A stretch of 64,000 nucleotides of DNA from Steinernema hermaphroditum. Taxonomy: Eukaryota; Nematoda; Chromadorea; Rhabditida; Steinernematidae. Position numbers and translations under genes: made by a program. Shown here one piece after another: positions 42,672 to 53,172 of this stretch; position 1 is the first letter of the stretch; each line of letters begins with the position of its first letter. Under the pieces are notes generated by a model. The model did not search any database and was not told the DNA's origin. It saw only the letters and a list, made by a program, of their open reading frames with translations. The stretch is from the NCBI GenBank assembly GCA_030435675.1, contig CM059623.1, positions 11,378,092 to 11,442,091 of the forward strand, written 5' to 3'.

Positions 42672-42677
42672 TTGTAG
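42672..42677 (+). promoter_or_regulatory. Candidate splice acceptor before the esyt-2 start
   Basis: ttgtag preceded by a pyrimidine-rich tract (catcttcttgtag) lies 48 bp before the chosen ATG. It could receive a spliced leader or an upstream exon. The frame is open across it, so an in-frame coding exon further upstream cannot be excluded. Confidence 0.35.
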
Positions 42678-42724
42678 AGAACAACCCCGAAGCGAGCGAA
42701 CTCATCCCAAGAAGCGAAGCGGCG

Positions 42725-45700
42725 ATGTCGTGGCGGAACTACGCGGGTCAGACGGCGATCTCCGTCACCCTGATGGTCGCCTGTTTCATGGTGGGCTCCC
42801 TGGGCTGGTCATTCCTCTGGATCTGCATCTTCGCCGCATTGCACGTCATGAAGACGCACATGTTCATCCGGAGGGAAGACAAGCGGATGCGACTGCGACA
42901 GATCGTGATGCGCGAGAGGGAGGTGGTCATGGCTCAGCTGGAGGATCTGCCAGCGTGGGTGCAGTTCCCCGACACCGAACGGATAGAGTGGGTGAACAAG
43001 GTGCTCCTACAGCTGTGGCCCTACATCGGAGAGTACGCCGGGCAGTTCATGCGGGAGTTCATCGAGCCTCAGGTTGGTGACAGTCTGTTCCTGGCGGCTA
43101 CAGCCTCGGTTTAGGTCCGCGCCCAGATGCCGGCCCCCTTCCGCTCGTTTAAATTCCTCAAAATCGACATGGGCGATCTGCCGTGCCGCGTCGGTGGTCT
43201 CAAAGTGTACACGCACAACGTCGGCCGCGACAAGATCATCGTCGACATGGACGTTGTCTACGCCGGCGACGCCGACTTCACCGTGCAGGCCTGCGGCTTC
43301 GTGGGTGGTCTTAACCAGCTGGTCGTGTCGGGCAAGCTGCGTTGCGTCTGCCAGCCACTGCTACCGTATCCCCCGATGATCGGTGGCATCTCGGCCTCGT
43401 TCATCGAGATGCCCAAGTTCGATTTCAACCTCACGGGAATGGGAGAATTCGCGCAACTTCCCGGCCTCATCACCGCCATCCGCTCCATCGTGAACTCCCA
43501 GGTGGCCGCGCTATGCGTGCTCCCCAACAAGATCGTTGTCCCGTTGGCGCCAAACGTCGACGTCACGAAGCTCTACTTCCCGGAGCCGGACGGTGTGATC
43601 CGACTGAAGATCATCGAGGCGAGAAATCTGGAGAACAGAGATATCTCTTTTCTTCACAAGGGAAAGAGCGATCCATACTGTGAGATCCAGGTGGGGGACA
43701 TTCCGTAGAGGGCTGTAGATGGGTGGTGCCGTAGGTTGGATCGCAAATCTTCCGCACGCGCACCATCAACAACGACCTGAACCCGATTTTCAACGAGCAC
43801 TTCGAGGCCGTCGTCGACCAGGCCTCCGGCCAAAAGCTTCGAATCGAGCTTTTCGACGAAGACTCCACGGGAAGCGACGAAGAGCTCGGACGACTCTCCA
43901 TCCCTCTGGACATGATCAGGCAGGCGGGAGTCCTCGATCGATGGTTCCATCTGGAGGGGTGCAAGCACGGAGAGCTGCACATCAAGGTGAACTGGCTGAA
44001 TCTGAGCACTGAAGCGGCGAACCTGGAGAGGGACCAGTGGGAGACCGAGTGGTTGACGGCGGACAAGCCTATCCATCCTGCCATGGTCATGGTCTTCGTG
44101 GATAATGTTTCGGACTTACCGGTAAGTGAAAGGACAGCTAAAATCTTCATAGGAAAAGCATTGATTCCCTAATCAGGACAAGGACTGATTCCTATGTGAC
44201 CTCCTCGTTTTTTAATGCTCACCATTACAGTACCCCAAAGCCAACCTCGAGCCCTCACCCTTGGTCGAAGTGACCCTCGGGAAGGAATCCCAACGCACTC
44301 CAGTCAAAGTGAAGACCGTGAACCCGCTGTTCCAGAATAAGTTCAGCTTTTTCGTCAGGCAACCAGAAGGCCAGGAGCTCAAGATCTGTGTAAGTTCGTC
44401 CCTTTTCGACTAGCAGGTCAATGACGTCGAAAGAGTCAAGATCGCTTTTCGAGAAACAACCAAACCGGTTTGCTATGTTTACATCTGGGCAGAGTGATTG
44501 CGTGCATTGTAATCGATGAGCGGAGATAATATCGATGAACTTCCGAAGAACTCTGATCAAAAGCCTTGAGAATAGATAAGATAGACGCGAACTTTTTGAA
44601 CCCAGTCTCGCTTTCCAATTGAAACACAGACGTCTCATTTGGGTAGTCTGCCTGACTGGCGCTAGTGTCTTGAAGCTCTAGTACCCAGTCAACCCTTCGT
44701 TGGACGGACACAAAGCAAGGAAACAGATCCCTACTCTCAGATCGCGTTTTGAAGCACAATCAATAACTTTGTACTCTTTTATTATCAGGAAACGTGACAT
44801 ATAGTACACTAGAAGTGGCATCGATACATCAAACTTTGGGCACATAGCCAAAATTGACCTTTTCGCTGAGCAAGTCTAACAACGTTCTGGTTATAGGCAC
44901 TCGACGATGGCACGAAACGAAACCTGGGCGACCTGAGCATCCCTCTTCGGTCGCTGATGAACCAACCGAACCTGGAGTGCTTCCAGCAGACCTTCTACTT
45001 GACCCATGGAGTACACACAAGTCCGATTGTGCTGACTGTCAGGCTACGGGTAAGCCACTCTTTGGAAAAATCTTTATTAGCAGAAGAGAGACCTTCATCT
45101 GTCATGAGCACAAAATATTACACAAGAAACAAATTATTTCTTCCCGTAGTAAGGCCAGGAGTACTGTCCGCCATAGTATCCAGGGTATCCCCCGTAGTGC
45201 TGACCGTAACCGTAGGCGGGCCGGCCCCAGCCCCATCCACCGTGGTGATGGTGATAGCTAAAGTAACCGGATTGGATGGATCTGAGGATGGAGTCTTACT
45301 GTTCATGAGAATGGGAATGGGAGTGCGAGTGGGCTTCTGCCTGTAAGAAACAGAAGACAGCGACGCAGAGAACGACCAGAAGGAGAGTTGATAGTCTGGT
45401 CATCTTGGACGGCGAAGGACCTTTGAGATTCGGCGCTCCGAGAAGCGCCTTATATAGGCGGCCGGTGACGTCATGGCGGTTGTGTAACGCGTGTCTTGAG
45501 GCGGTTTCCGCGGTCGACCGACCACGAGTTCATTGTCAACGAAACACGTTCCGAGAATTCGCTGAATCGCCGCCGACAGACAAGTAGCCGGGAGGTGCTA
45601 GATGCTGCGGTTAGTCTTATCCATAACGGGATCGGGATATAACAAAAGTTCAGCGATCATCCAAACCGGTATCAGGGCTAAAAGTGGAACAGCACTCGTT

Positions 45701-46959
45701 GAACTGAAGGAATTGGCGTCACCACAAAAACTGTATGACCTTCTTAGTCATCCTGTTTGGCAAACGCAGGAATTGTGTGGCTAGATTCTTTTTTTTTGAT
45801 GGGATTGTGGCAGCCGGACAGCAAGTCGGAAAGGCAAATGCAATATAAAATCTCAAATATAATGCGTCGTCATTCTAATAAACTGCTTAAAAGATCGATT
45901 TTACAACTAGAGGCCGTTTTATCATTGGCTTATCTAGCAGAAATGTAGCCATATCCCATGACTGACTTCGTAAAATCTCTGCTGGAGTCTCCTTCGGCAT
46001 AACCTCGCCCCTTTAAGTTCTTCGCCCCCGTGGAAACGATCAACGACGGCAACTTGGACCACACCTACGGCAACGCTAAGCACATCGAGCGAGCCGACAA
46101 ACCCCCCGTGCCCACATCGATGCACACGAACGGCAACGGCGCCGAAATGAACATCACGAAGCTTTCGCCGGGCCTCGAGCTCTCTCCGGAGCATTCCACC
46201 GCCAGCCGAACCCCAGATTCGCCGGCGGTGGACCGTCTGAGGACGATCAACAAGAACGGAAGCAGCTTGTCGATCTCGAGCAAAACAGAGAAGAAGCCCG
46301 AAGCGAAACTGTTCGACAAGTTAAGAGCGCAGAAGCACGAGAAGATAAAGAACGAGTGAGTAGCGAGCCTACCGTACTACGACTATTGATTTATGCCTTT
46401 AGCCGCGACGCTATTAGACCTGAAAACTACGGTCAGATCCTGGTAAGCATGCGCTACGATGAAATGCACAACAAGCTGGAGATTACGGTACACGAAGTCA
46501 AGTAATGAAAAGTTTACCAGTTCGTTCAGTCTACCGTAATCCTTCAGAGATCTGATTCCCGTAGAGCGCAATGGAGAGGCCGATCCATACGTCTCCGTAC
46601 GGCTCATCGCCACCTCTGGATCGCCGGCGCCCATTAAGAAACGTACTGGAAAAGCCTTCAAGACCCTAAATCCTCACTTTGACAATCAGTAGGTCACCCT
46701 ACCGTAATCCCAACTAATCTCCTTCAGAATCTCCTTTGACGTCCATTACTCCGACCTCCATAACTACCGTCTTCAGTTGATCGTCAAAGACGACATCAAC
46801 TACGGAGTTCTAAAGAAGGCTCCCGTCCTCGGACAGGTACCGTATCCTTCGCTGCAGGGTAACACCAACACTTTTCAGGTCGAATTCTCTCTGCAAAACT
46901 TCGACAGATCGAAAATGTTGAACAACCACTGGGAGACCCTCAACGCTCCTCCCAACTGA
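42725..46959 (+). CDS. esyt-2: Extended synaptotagmin (SMP domain, three C2 domains)
   Basis: Ten exons: 42725-43072, 43115-43690, 43735-44121, 44231-44389, 44897-45049, 46018-46355, 46403-46501, 46548-46688, 46728-46836, 46879-46959, joining to 796 aa. A hydrophobic hairpin (about residues 8-41) anchors it in the ER. An SMP lipid-transfer domain follows to about residue 240. C2A (about 269-400) keeps the acidic calcium loops (GKSDPY, FDEDSTGSDEELG). C2B (about 420-540) lacks the usual aspartates (PSPLVEV). An S/T-rich linker leads to C2C (about 664-790, GEADPYVSV). E-Syts tether ER to plasma membrane and move lipids between them; that role is known for the family. The start is the first ATG before the hairpin; a TTGTAG acceptor lies 48 bp upstream. 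Exon 6 needs an unusual CTTTAAG acceptor. Symbol follows the C. elegans gene. Confidence 0.92.
45073..45078 (-). terminator. Poly(A) signal of the nested peptide gene
   Basis: AATAAA on the minus strand, 56 bp after the stop codon at 45,134. It completes the nested gene model. Confidence 0.65.
45134..45403 (-). CDS. Nested secreted His-rich, Gly/Tyr-rich peptide precursor
   Basis: A complete small gene inside intron 5 of the extended synaptotagmin gene, on the opposite strand. Exon 1 is 45403-45300, a 42-nt intron follows (GTAAGA to TTTAG), exon 2 is 45257-45134; the product is 75 aa. Residues 1-24 form a signal peptide (MTRLSTLLLVVLCVAVF, then FLQAEA). Next come alternating His-Ser (HSHSHSHSH) and a HHHH run, then a Gly/Tyr/Trp-rich tail (YGYGQHYGGYPGYYGG) ending PYYGKK. 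GKK at the end is the usual signal for prohormone trimming and C-terminal amidation. Without splicing the frame stops after HEQ, so the intron is needed for the GY tail. C. elegans NLP/CNC antimicrobial peptides and some eggshell or cuticle proteins have similar composition; I cannot name an orthologue. The His block could bind metal. Function unknown. Confidence 0.75.
45449..45456 (-). promoter_or_regulatory. TATA box of the nested peptide gene
   Basis: TATATAAG on the minus strand, 46 bp upstream of the ATG at 45,403. The position fits a core promoter with a short leader and supports a separate transcription unit within the host intron. Confidence 0.65.
45466..45473 (-). promoter_or_regulatory. 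CRE/ATF-like palindrome TGACGTCA
   Basis: A perfect TGACGTCA, the CREB/ATF consensus, lies 10 bp upstream of the TATA box of the nested peptide gene. Its spacing suggests regulation by cAMP or stress through a bZIP factor. This is inference from the motif only. Confidence 0.55.
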
Positions 46960-47091
46960 CCTCCGCTTCGCTGCCCTCCCAGATCGACTTTTCTGTACAT
47001 ACCTCGCCGCCCCTCGCTTGCCACGATACAAACTACAGTAGGAAACTTTTCCGTAACGCGAAAACGACATTTTTATCTGACTGAAGTGCCT

Positions 47092-47097
47092 AATAAA
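47092..47097 (+). terminator. Poly(A) signal of the extended synaptotagmin gene
   Basis: AATAAA, 133 bp after the stop codon at 46,959, in the context cctaataaagtttt. Confidence 0.75.
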
Positions 47098-47190
47098 GTT
47101 TTATCCCACTAGAGTCATTCGAGTCGTGATCTCCTGAAGTGGCGCGTTCCTCTACGTAGGACGAAGTCGACGAGCAGTGCTTCGGAAACT

Positions 47191-47249
47191 CGAACTCGCA
47201 AGTTGCGAGTTCGCGTGGGGGGGTTGCGAGTCGCAACCCCCCCCCACGC
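47191..47249. other. Double hairpin between convergent genes
   Basis: Two back-to-back palindromes. The first is CGAACTCGCAA with its exact complement around one central base (47,191-47,213). The second pairs GCGT plus seven G plus TTGCGA with TCGCAA plus nine C plus ACGC (47,213-47,249). The stem is very GC-rich and contains G and C homopolymers. It lies between the 3' ends of two convergent genes and could separate their transcription or block replication; its role is not shown. Confidence 0.7.
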
Positions 47250-47347
47250 AATTATCAACTCCACACACGCCTACACGTATTATCATGACACATCATAAAA
47301 CAAATAAATAATGAACAACAGGGAGAGGCTCGGATGGGATCGACCCA

Positions 47348-48967
47348 CTAACGCCGATGGCGCGGAGATCGAGAGCGGCGTCGATGGCGCGGAGGGCTAC
47401 CACTCCTACGGCGATGACGCGGAGGACTTCCGCTCCTTCTGCGATGGCGTGGTGGACTTCCGCGATGCCTTCTAGGACTGCGACTCCTTGAACGACGCTT
47501 CACGCCTCGCCGATAGGAGTCATGCTTCCCGTGATCACGATCCTGAAGTTCCGCGTAAATTTGGTCTACGTGGCGATGACAAACCTTGTCCCTCTTTGGC
47601 TCGCTCTTCCTCTCGGTTTTCTTTTCGGTCTTCTTCTTCGCATCGCTGTTGACCTGCCTCTTCCACTGAAGGTTCTTCGCTACTGACTGGCTGAAATCAA
47701 CATGAATGCGCCGATCGTCGATGAGCACGTTGTCCATTTTCAAACACGCTGATTCACAGTCCTTTGGCTGTAACATATCGTCGTTGAACTCCTCTGTATT
47801 TGCTACACTGACCTCTTTGAATTCGATGAAGGCGTACTGTAGAGAAGCCCCAGTTCGCCTGTCGCGGATCACTTCACAAGATTCGATCGGCCCAAAGCGA
47901 GAAAAGATGATCTCAAGGTCGTCGTCCTGAGTCACTGGATTCAATTTGCACACAAAGAGAACGTTGTCGGGCGGCTTCTCGTCCGCATGGTGAAGATCGC
48001 CCAGGATTGTAAGCAACTTCGCGTTAGAGCGCATATCTTTCACTTCCATCTCGGTTTCGATCTCCTCCTGAGTCTTTCCATCGTCCTCGTTGACTTTCTG
48101 ATCCAGAGCTATCTTGCCCGTCTGAAATTAAAAAAAAAACAATTGGTGTTCCTGAAGTACAGGCACTTACTCCAGTAATGATGTCAAGTGTGGGCGAAGG
48201 GGATCTGCTCGGAATTGGCAAACGAGGAGGGTCATCAAACGGATCATCTAGCACAATCGTATGCGAAATTCTAGAAGAAAAGCAGTGAATAAATACTAGA
48301 CAACAGCTTTCAACGAACCGGATATCCTTGTATGGGTGATGATCGTCATCACAAATCTGAGAATTGAGCTCTTCAATCGTCTCTATACCTTCTGTGACTT
48401 GTCCAAAGATCGTGTGCTTGTCATCCAAGAAATCGAGATTGTCATCTGCGAGCGTGATGAAGAACTGCGATCCCAGCATGCCATCTCCACTGTTAACCAT
48501 GCAAACCAGGCCTTTCCGTTTGTGACGGAACTTCGGCACCGTTTCCTGTTCGAAGTAGCGAGCTTGTTCGCCGTACAGTAGGCCGAAGACGGATTCACCA
48601 CCGCGTCCTGTTCCTGTGGGATCGCCAGTTTGAGCGATGTAGTCGCGCTGTAAAGAGAAGATTAGAAAAGGGAGAAAGTTATTGTGGTATTTTGACATCA
48701 CCACAACTGTAACAGCTACAGAGAGTTCAGGATAATCATAAAGTCTCCAAACTACCGCAATTGACTAACGAAACACTCCATATCATACAAAACTCAATAA
48801 TTCCTCAATTACCGTCCAAATTAGCTTACCTCTATCGAGTGGAACTGGTTGAGATTGTAGTACTTGATCTTACACAGCTTCAAAAAGTTTGTGCAGCATT
48901 TCGGCCGTTCCTTGACGAATAAGTCGACGACCATATCGCCTACCGTTGTTTCGATGAGGACCGACAT
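47348..48967 (-). CDS. sig-7: PPIL4/SIG-7-type nuclear cyclophilin with RRM and RS tail
   Basis: Five exons: 48967-48830, 48647-48319, 48270-48171, 48121-47813, 47767-47348; 431 aa. The cyclophilin-type peptidyl-prolyl isomerase domain (about residues 1-160) starts [16 protein letters not shown] and carries [16 protein letters not shown] and GSQFFITL. It is followed by [10 protein letters not shown], typical of PPIL4. An RNA-recognition motif covers about 241-320 (RNP2 LFVCKL, RNP1 LQYAFIEF), then a Lys-rich linker and a C-terminal Arg/Ser tail with repeated [14 protein letters not shown]4 proteins act in the nucleus on RNA polymerase II transcription and splicing (C. elegans SIG-7). An acceptor (tgctttcag) abuts the ATG directly, as for a trans-spliced start. 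The last intron is 45 nt, in frame and stop-free, so its retention would add 15 residues inside the RRM. No canonical AATAAA follows the stop. Confidence 0.93.
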
Positions 48968-48973
48968 CTGAAA

Positions 48974-49377
48974 GCACAGAAGAAGGTCGAGTAATTGCCA
49001 GAACAAACGCGGAACAAGAAGAGAGCGGATTCGCGCACGAAACAACCGACCGACTTTCGAAAGCAGTGCTCCATAAATGAAATTGCAGGTCTTGACACGA
49101 TTAGCCTTATGCAGAAGCGATGCACTGTTTGCGGCAAATTTCAGATTTCCTCTTCGAAAAGATTCCCTTCGAAAAAAATTCCGCTTTGTAAAATAATATG
49201 CGCGGAAAAGCGCATTTCCGCGAGCCCCTCCCAAACCTTACAACAGCCTTCCGAACATATTGAGAGGAGGTGTCGCTTTATTCGGTTCAAGAAGCTGGCG
49301 GCATGGCCATGGATCAGACCATTTCGGCCACGGCCATGGCCATGAATTAGACCTGTCCGATAAGTAACGAGGAGCAG
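48974..49377. promoter_or_regulatory. Spacer between tim-1 and sig-7 with an E2F-like palindrome
   Basis: About 400 bp between the tim-1 poly(A) signal and the sig-7 start, both genes on the minus strand. At 49,201-49,222 lies an inverted repeat CGCGGAAA, six bases, TTTCCGCG, which resembles E2F half sites. An overlapping pair ATGCGC/GCGCAT sits at 49,198-49,215. It may be the sig-7 promoter, or an operon spacer if sig-7 is a downstream gene; the length is long for a nematode operon. Open frames here on either strand look non-coding. Confidence 0.4.
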
Positions 49378-49383
49378 TTTATT
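49378..49383 (-). terminator. Poly(A) signal of tim-1
   Basis: AATAAA on the minus strand, 26 bp after the stop at 49,409. The 3' UTR would be very short. Confidence 0.7.
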
Positions 49384-49408
49384 GCAGTGTGATATATGCA
49401 GAGAAGTT

Positions 49409-52400
49409 TTAATCACTTTCATCATCACTAAGTGAAACCCTTTTCCTCTTAGCACTAGGCGCTATATCCTCGATATCAGAACCGGATTCATTTCCCGGAA
49501 GATCGTCTTCGTCCTCAGAGAATTCCATTTCCAGTTCTGGCGATAGGGCATGGGGTCTTCCCTCGTGATCCTCCGGCAGGTCAGGAATGGCATCAAGGCG
49601 CCTGCGTAAATCCTCTTGATCCTCAACACTTGTTGCTTTTCTCTTCTTTTGCTTGGTCTTCTTGGGCTTGGTTCTCAAATCGCCCATGTTCAAGCCCAAT
49701 TTCTTCAACTTCAGCAAGACTTGCTTCCTATTTCGCGTCTGGCTTAAGTTGTGTTCGATGAAGTCCGCAACATCCATGCCTTCGGGCTTGTCCTCAAACG
49801 CCATAAACTCTTCGTGCAGTTTCTCGACCTCCTCCTCCAACTCTTCCGGCCATAGTATGCCTTTCATGATTTTGTCTTTTCTGAACACCACTAACATGAA
49901 GACATATTGAGAAGAATACTGAACTTACTCAAAAGCACCGTATCCATTCTCGATATCGAACGTCTCCGAACTGTTCTTCCAGAATAACAGTTCAACGATT
50001 AACTTTGGGCCGCGTTCATTTAGACATTTAAAGAATTTGCGCAGTAAGTGGTAACCGAATTCGTAGATCTGATAATACTTATGGGCTTTAATCTTCGAGG
50101 AGTGCAGTCCATTAAACTCTTTTTTCAGTTTGAGCAGGGTTTGGAAAATTGACAGCTGAATATTGGCTTACATGGAAAGCATCAGTATGTTGCACTCACA
50201 TGATATAGTCTAGATGGTTGCGCAAAATCGAACGCAATACGATGCAATAGCCTTAACACAGACTTGTTAACGTCGTCCGGATTTCGTTCGTAGTCAGCGA
50301 AAAGCACAGCAATCCTAGAAAAAGTAGTACAGCATTTTCACAGGGTTTCCAAAAAAATCCTACCATCTTAGTGCTTCTGGACGAGCAAACGTAAGCACAT
50401 ATTCGTCAAATTTGAAATCAATCTCTTTGGTTGTGTAGTGATCGAGCTCCTCTTCGAGCTCGAGCCCATCATCATGATCCTCGAGCCCATCATCATGATC
50501 CCCTCCACCGGCAAGAAACTCATCGGAACCATAAACCTTAAAAACACGAATATGAACACCTCAGTGGCATAAAGTTGTTACCTTCTCGCGCTCCGCATTG
50601 TACTCTTTTGAAACTTCGCTCAAATCAGCGAAGAACAATTCATGAAGTTCGTTGAATTCATCTTCCGGTCCCATGTCATCTGAACCAAACATCCCATTTG
50701 GCCAAAGTTCACGAGCACCATGATATAGCCCCAGTGCATGTGAAATATTTCCTTCACGTAACTGCCGTTGGATCAACAACATGGCAAATGACATTTCCTG
50801 TTCGGCGGAAACTTTCAGTAAGCTGTCGATGACAACCACATCGACGTCTATTTCACCGTAACCATTGAGAAGCTCAGACAGTTCTTCTGTCACATCGTCA
50901 TCCCAGATCGTTTGAAGTTCGCTATCCGGAATGTTGTCGACGGTAACGGCGTACTCATTTTCTTTCCCTAGAAAATCAAATTTGATAATTTGCATTTTAA
51001 CTGTGCCTTACTTATAGCTTCCTTCTTCTTCTGCCGTCGGCGTTGCACCTTTTGTCGCTTAGACACCACTCTTAAAGCGCCTTCTTTGTAGCTCCGTTCC
51101 ATTATTCGAATATAGTAGTGAATAAATAGCGCCATATCACGCAAAACTTGCTTGGACATGAATTTCGGCTTAAATTGGCAAAATGCGGATCAGTCATGTG
51201 ATGATAAGAAATATACCGCAAATCTCTTCAATATGTCGTAGCCTGTGTCACGATATTCTTCCAGTTTCAGGATTTCATTTGCTAGCTCTTTGCAAATTTC
51301 CAGGGTTTCACCCTCCGAGCTAACGATGAAGTGGTTCAGGCTGCAATATGAATCACAAAGGATTAAACAGCAGTAAAGTATTTTATATACCACATCAGCA
51401 ATTCCTTGAATGCAGCAATTGCAAATTGAGCTTTAGTGCCAATCATCTTAGCTTCTGCCTTGTTGACATTCATTTGATCCATGTAGTCATCAACAGTTGT
51501 CTGCACGTGGTGAAAAGTGGTCTTGCAGACAACATCCTCAACCTGAACGACAACCCTTTAAGCACTCGCATCGAACAAAGATTTACATGAGAGAACGACA
51601 TTTTTGCGAGCCGGACATATTCCATCCCCAACTGCATTGCAAGGAAATAGTGTACGTCTGCTGTTCGATTGGCAAGTGTCTTGTTTCCGAAAGCCTATAT
51701 TACAGAGCGATTAGTATCGTACGTTGCACAATTAAAAACAAACAGGTTCTTTCGCGTTCTTCAGCAAATTTGAAAAAGCTGATGGTAGAAAGACTTCGTA
51801 GAACTTCTTCAGCTTCATACGCACCTCTTCATTGGATAAATGAGTAGCTCTCTTGGTTTCAATTATACAGTCTTTCCTGTCGGCTTTTTTTCGTTCCTTG
51901 CGCTCAGTAAGGTGGTTTACTGAGTTAACGTCGGTCATAATGCTTAACAGTAGTTGTAATGACGAAACACGCGCAGGAACTCCATACCGTTGGACGATCG
52001 TATCGTTTTCCTTGTTCACAGCCTTCAGCCCTTTCACAGTGAAGGATCCGACAAATGCTGAATGGCGCGACCCCATCTGCCGGCGCCTCGCCAACACCTT
52101 TTCCCGTTCTTGATCTACCGACTTTTGCAACATCTGCTGGTTGATTTCTTTTTGCTGTACAGTTCCGGCAAGATATATATCGCTGGGTTTCTGCAAGTTA
52201 TGACATTACACTCATCGAGATGGGTGGTATATATGGCTTACATGCTCCTTCAGCAACAGTGCAAAGATTTCGAGGACATGGAGATGGAAGTCTCTCTCGC
52301 GCTTGTTGGCTCCTATTTCTGTTAAGGCGTCTCCAAGTCCTGCGTCTAAGAAGGCAACAACTACGTGATCGTGAGTGTTCATGTCTTCCGAAGTTCTCTG

Positions 52401-53011
52401 TTTGTCACTTTCAACACAGTCGATGGCGAGCGCGTACTTCAGTAGCAGCATTATTCTTTCAATGAGCATCTTTTTCATTTCGCTTCTATCTTCCCAACTC
52501 TAAAGTAAGCTACAAACATTCGGAAGGAAAGTAGTTGTGTGTACTAACCAAAGCAAAGAAGCGCTCAATTCTCCTGCACAGTACTGTCATGAACTCCAGC
52601 GACGCAAACGCGAGTTTCGCTCTTGTCAGATTCGCATTGAGATCCATGTAGAGCTTCCATTCTTCCTTCGTTTCGGGCATCTCACCTCTGTACACAAGAG
52701 ACACAGGCTGACACAAGTTGATGGCCAATCGCAGGACCACATCGAAGACGTTCTCCGGCGTATCGGAAGCGCTCATGATCGGAACCAAATCAGTTTTGAT
52801 GATGTTTTGATCCCCGCAGATCTTGCGGTAGTCCTTTTGATTGTCATTGCGGAGGAATGTGATGAGATCACGAACAGATTCTAAAGCAGTTCTAGATTAC
52901 CTTGAGCAAAATGGTTAATAACCAACCGTAACAGTCAGGCTCTCTATGGTAGGTACCCTTCTTGTCCCGGAAGCCGAGAGCACCAATGGTTGACTGCACT
53001 ATGGCAGCCAT
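49409..53011 (-). CDS. tim-1: Timeless replication-fork protein (TIM-1)
   Basis: Thirteen exons: 53011-52927, 52880-52549, 52499-52242, 52190-51744, 51694-51587, 51542-51391, 51340-51217, 51168-51012, 50967-50582, 50536-50364, 50314-50200, 50155-49929, 49880-49409; 1,011 aa. The N-terminal Timeless domain is clear (RDLITFLRNDNQKDY, then DLVPIMSASD, VVLRLAINLCQPVSLVY). The C-terminal end is acidic with a basic KPKKTKQKKRK stretch, likely a nuclear localisation signal. Timeless with Tipin stabilises replication forks and supports sister-chromatid cohesion (known for the family). It is shorter than human Timeless at the C terminus. The ATG follows a TTACAG acceptor by 11 bases, suggesting trans-splicing. 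Exons 8 and 10 need TTTAAG acceptors. A perfect 21-bp tandem duplication (50,459-50,500) encodes DHDDGLE twice. Confidence 0.93.
50459..50500. repeat. In-frame 21-bp tandem duplication in tim-1
   Basis: Two perfect copies of a 21-bp unit side by side encode the acidic heptapeptide DHDDGLE twice on the minus strand. It lies in an acidic linker, where length change is likely tolerated. Copy number may vary between strains. Confidence 0.9.
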
Positions 53012-53172
53012 GTTCAATAAACCTGTAACACAAGCAGTTTAGTTGATATTTCTATGAGATAATCGCGGGCAATTCTTAGATTATGGTGTAAACCATAAGA
53101 GCACTAAGCACGTTTGCAATCCCGCGCATAAGAAAGTGATCTCACACTAATGCTGCCCGTTCAAACAACTGG

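Noticed and set aside
42634..42724. Earlier start of the extended synaptotagmin at a TTG codon
   Set aside because: Non-ATG initiation is unlikely here. The frame is only open by extension; the ATG at 42,725 directly precedes the membrane hairpin. An upstream spliced exon remains possible.
48968..49234. N-terminal extension of sig-7 through the open frame upstream of its ATG
   Set aside because: The cyclophilin fold begins at [11 protein letters not shown] exactly behind a TTTCAG acceptor, and the upstream peptide is unlike any cyclophilin.
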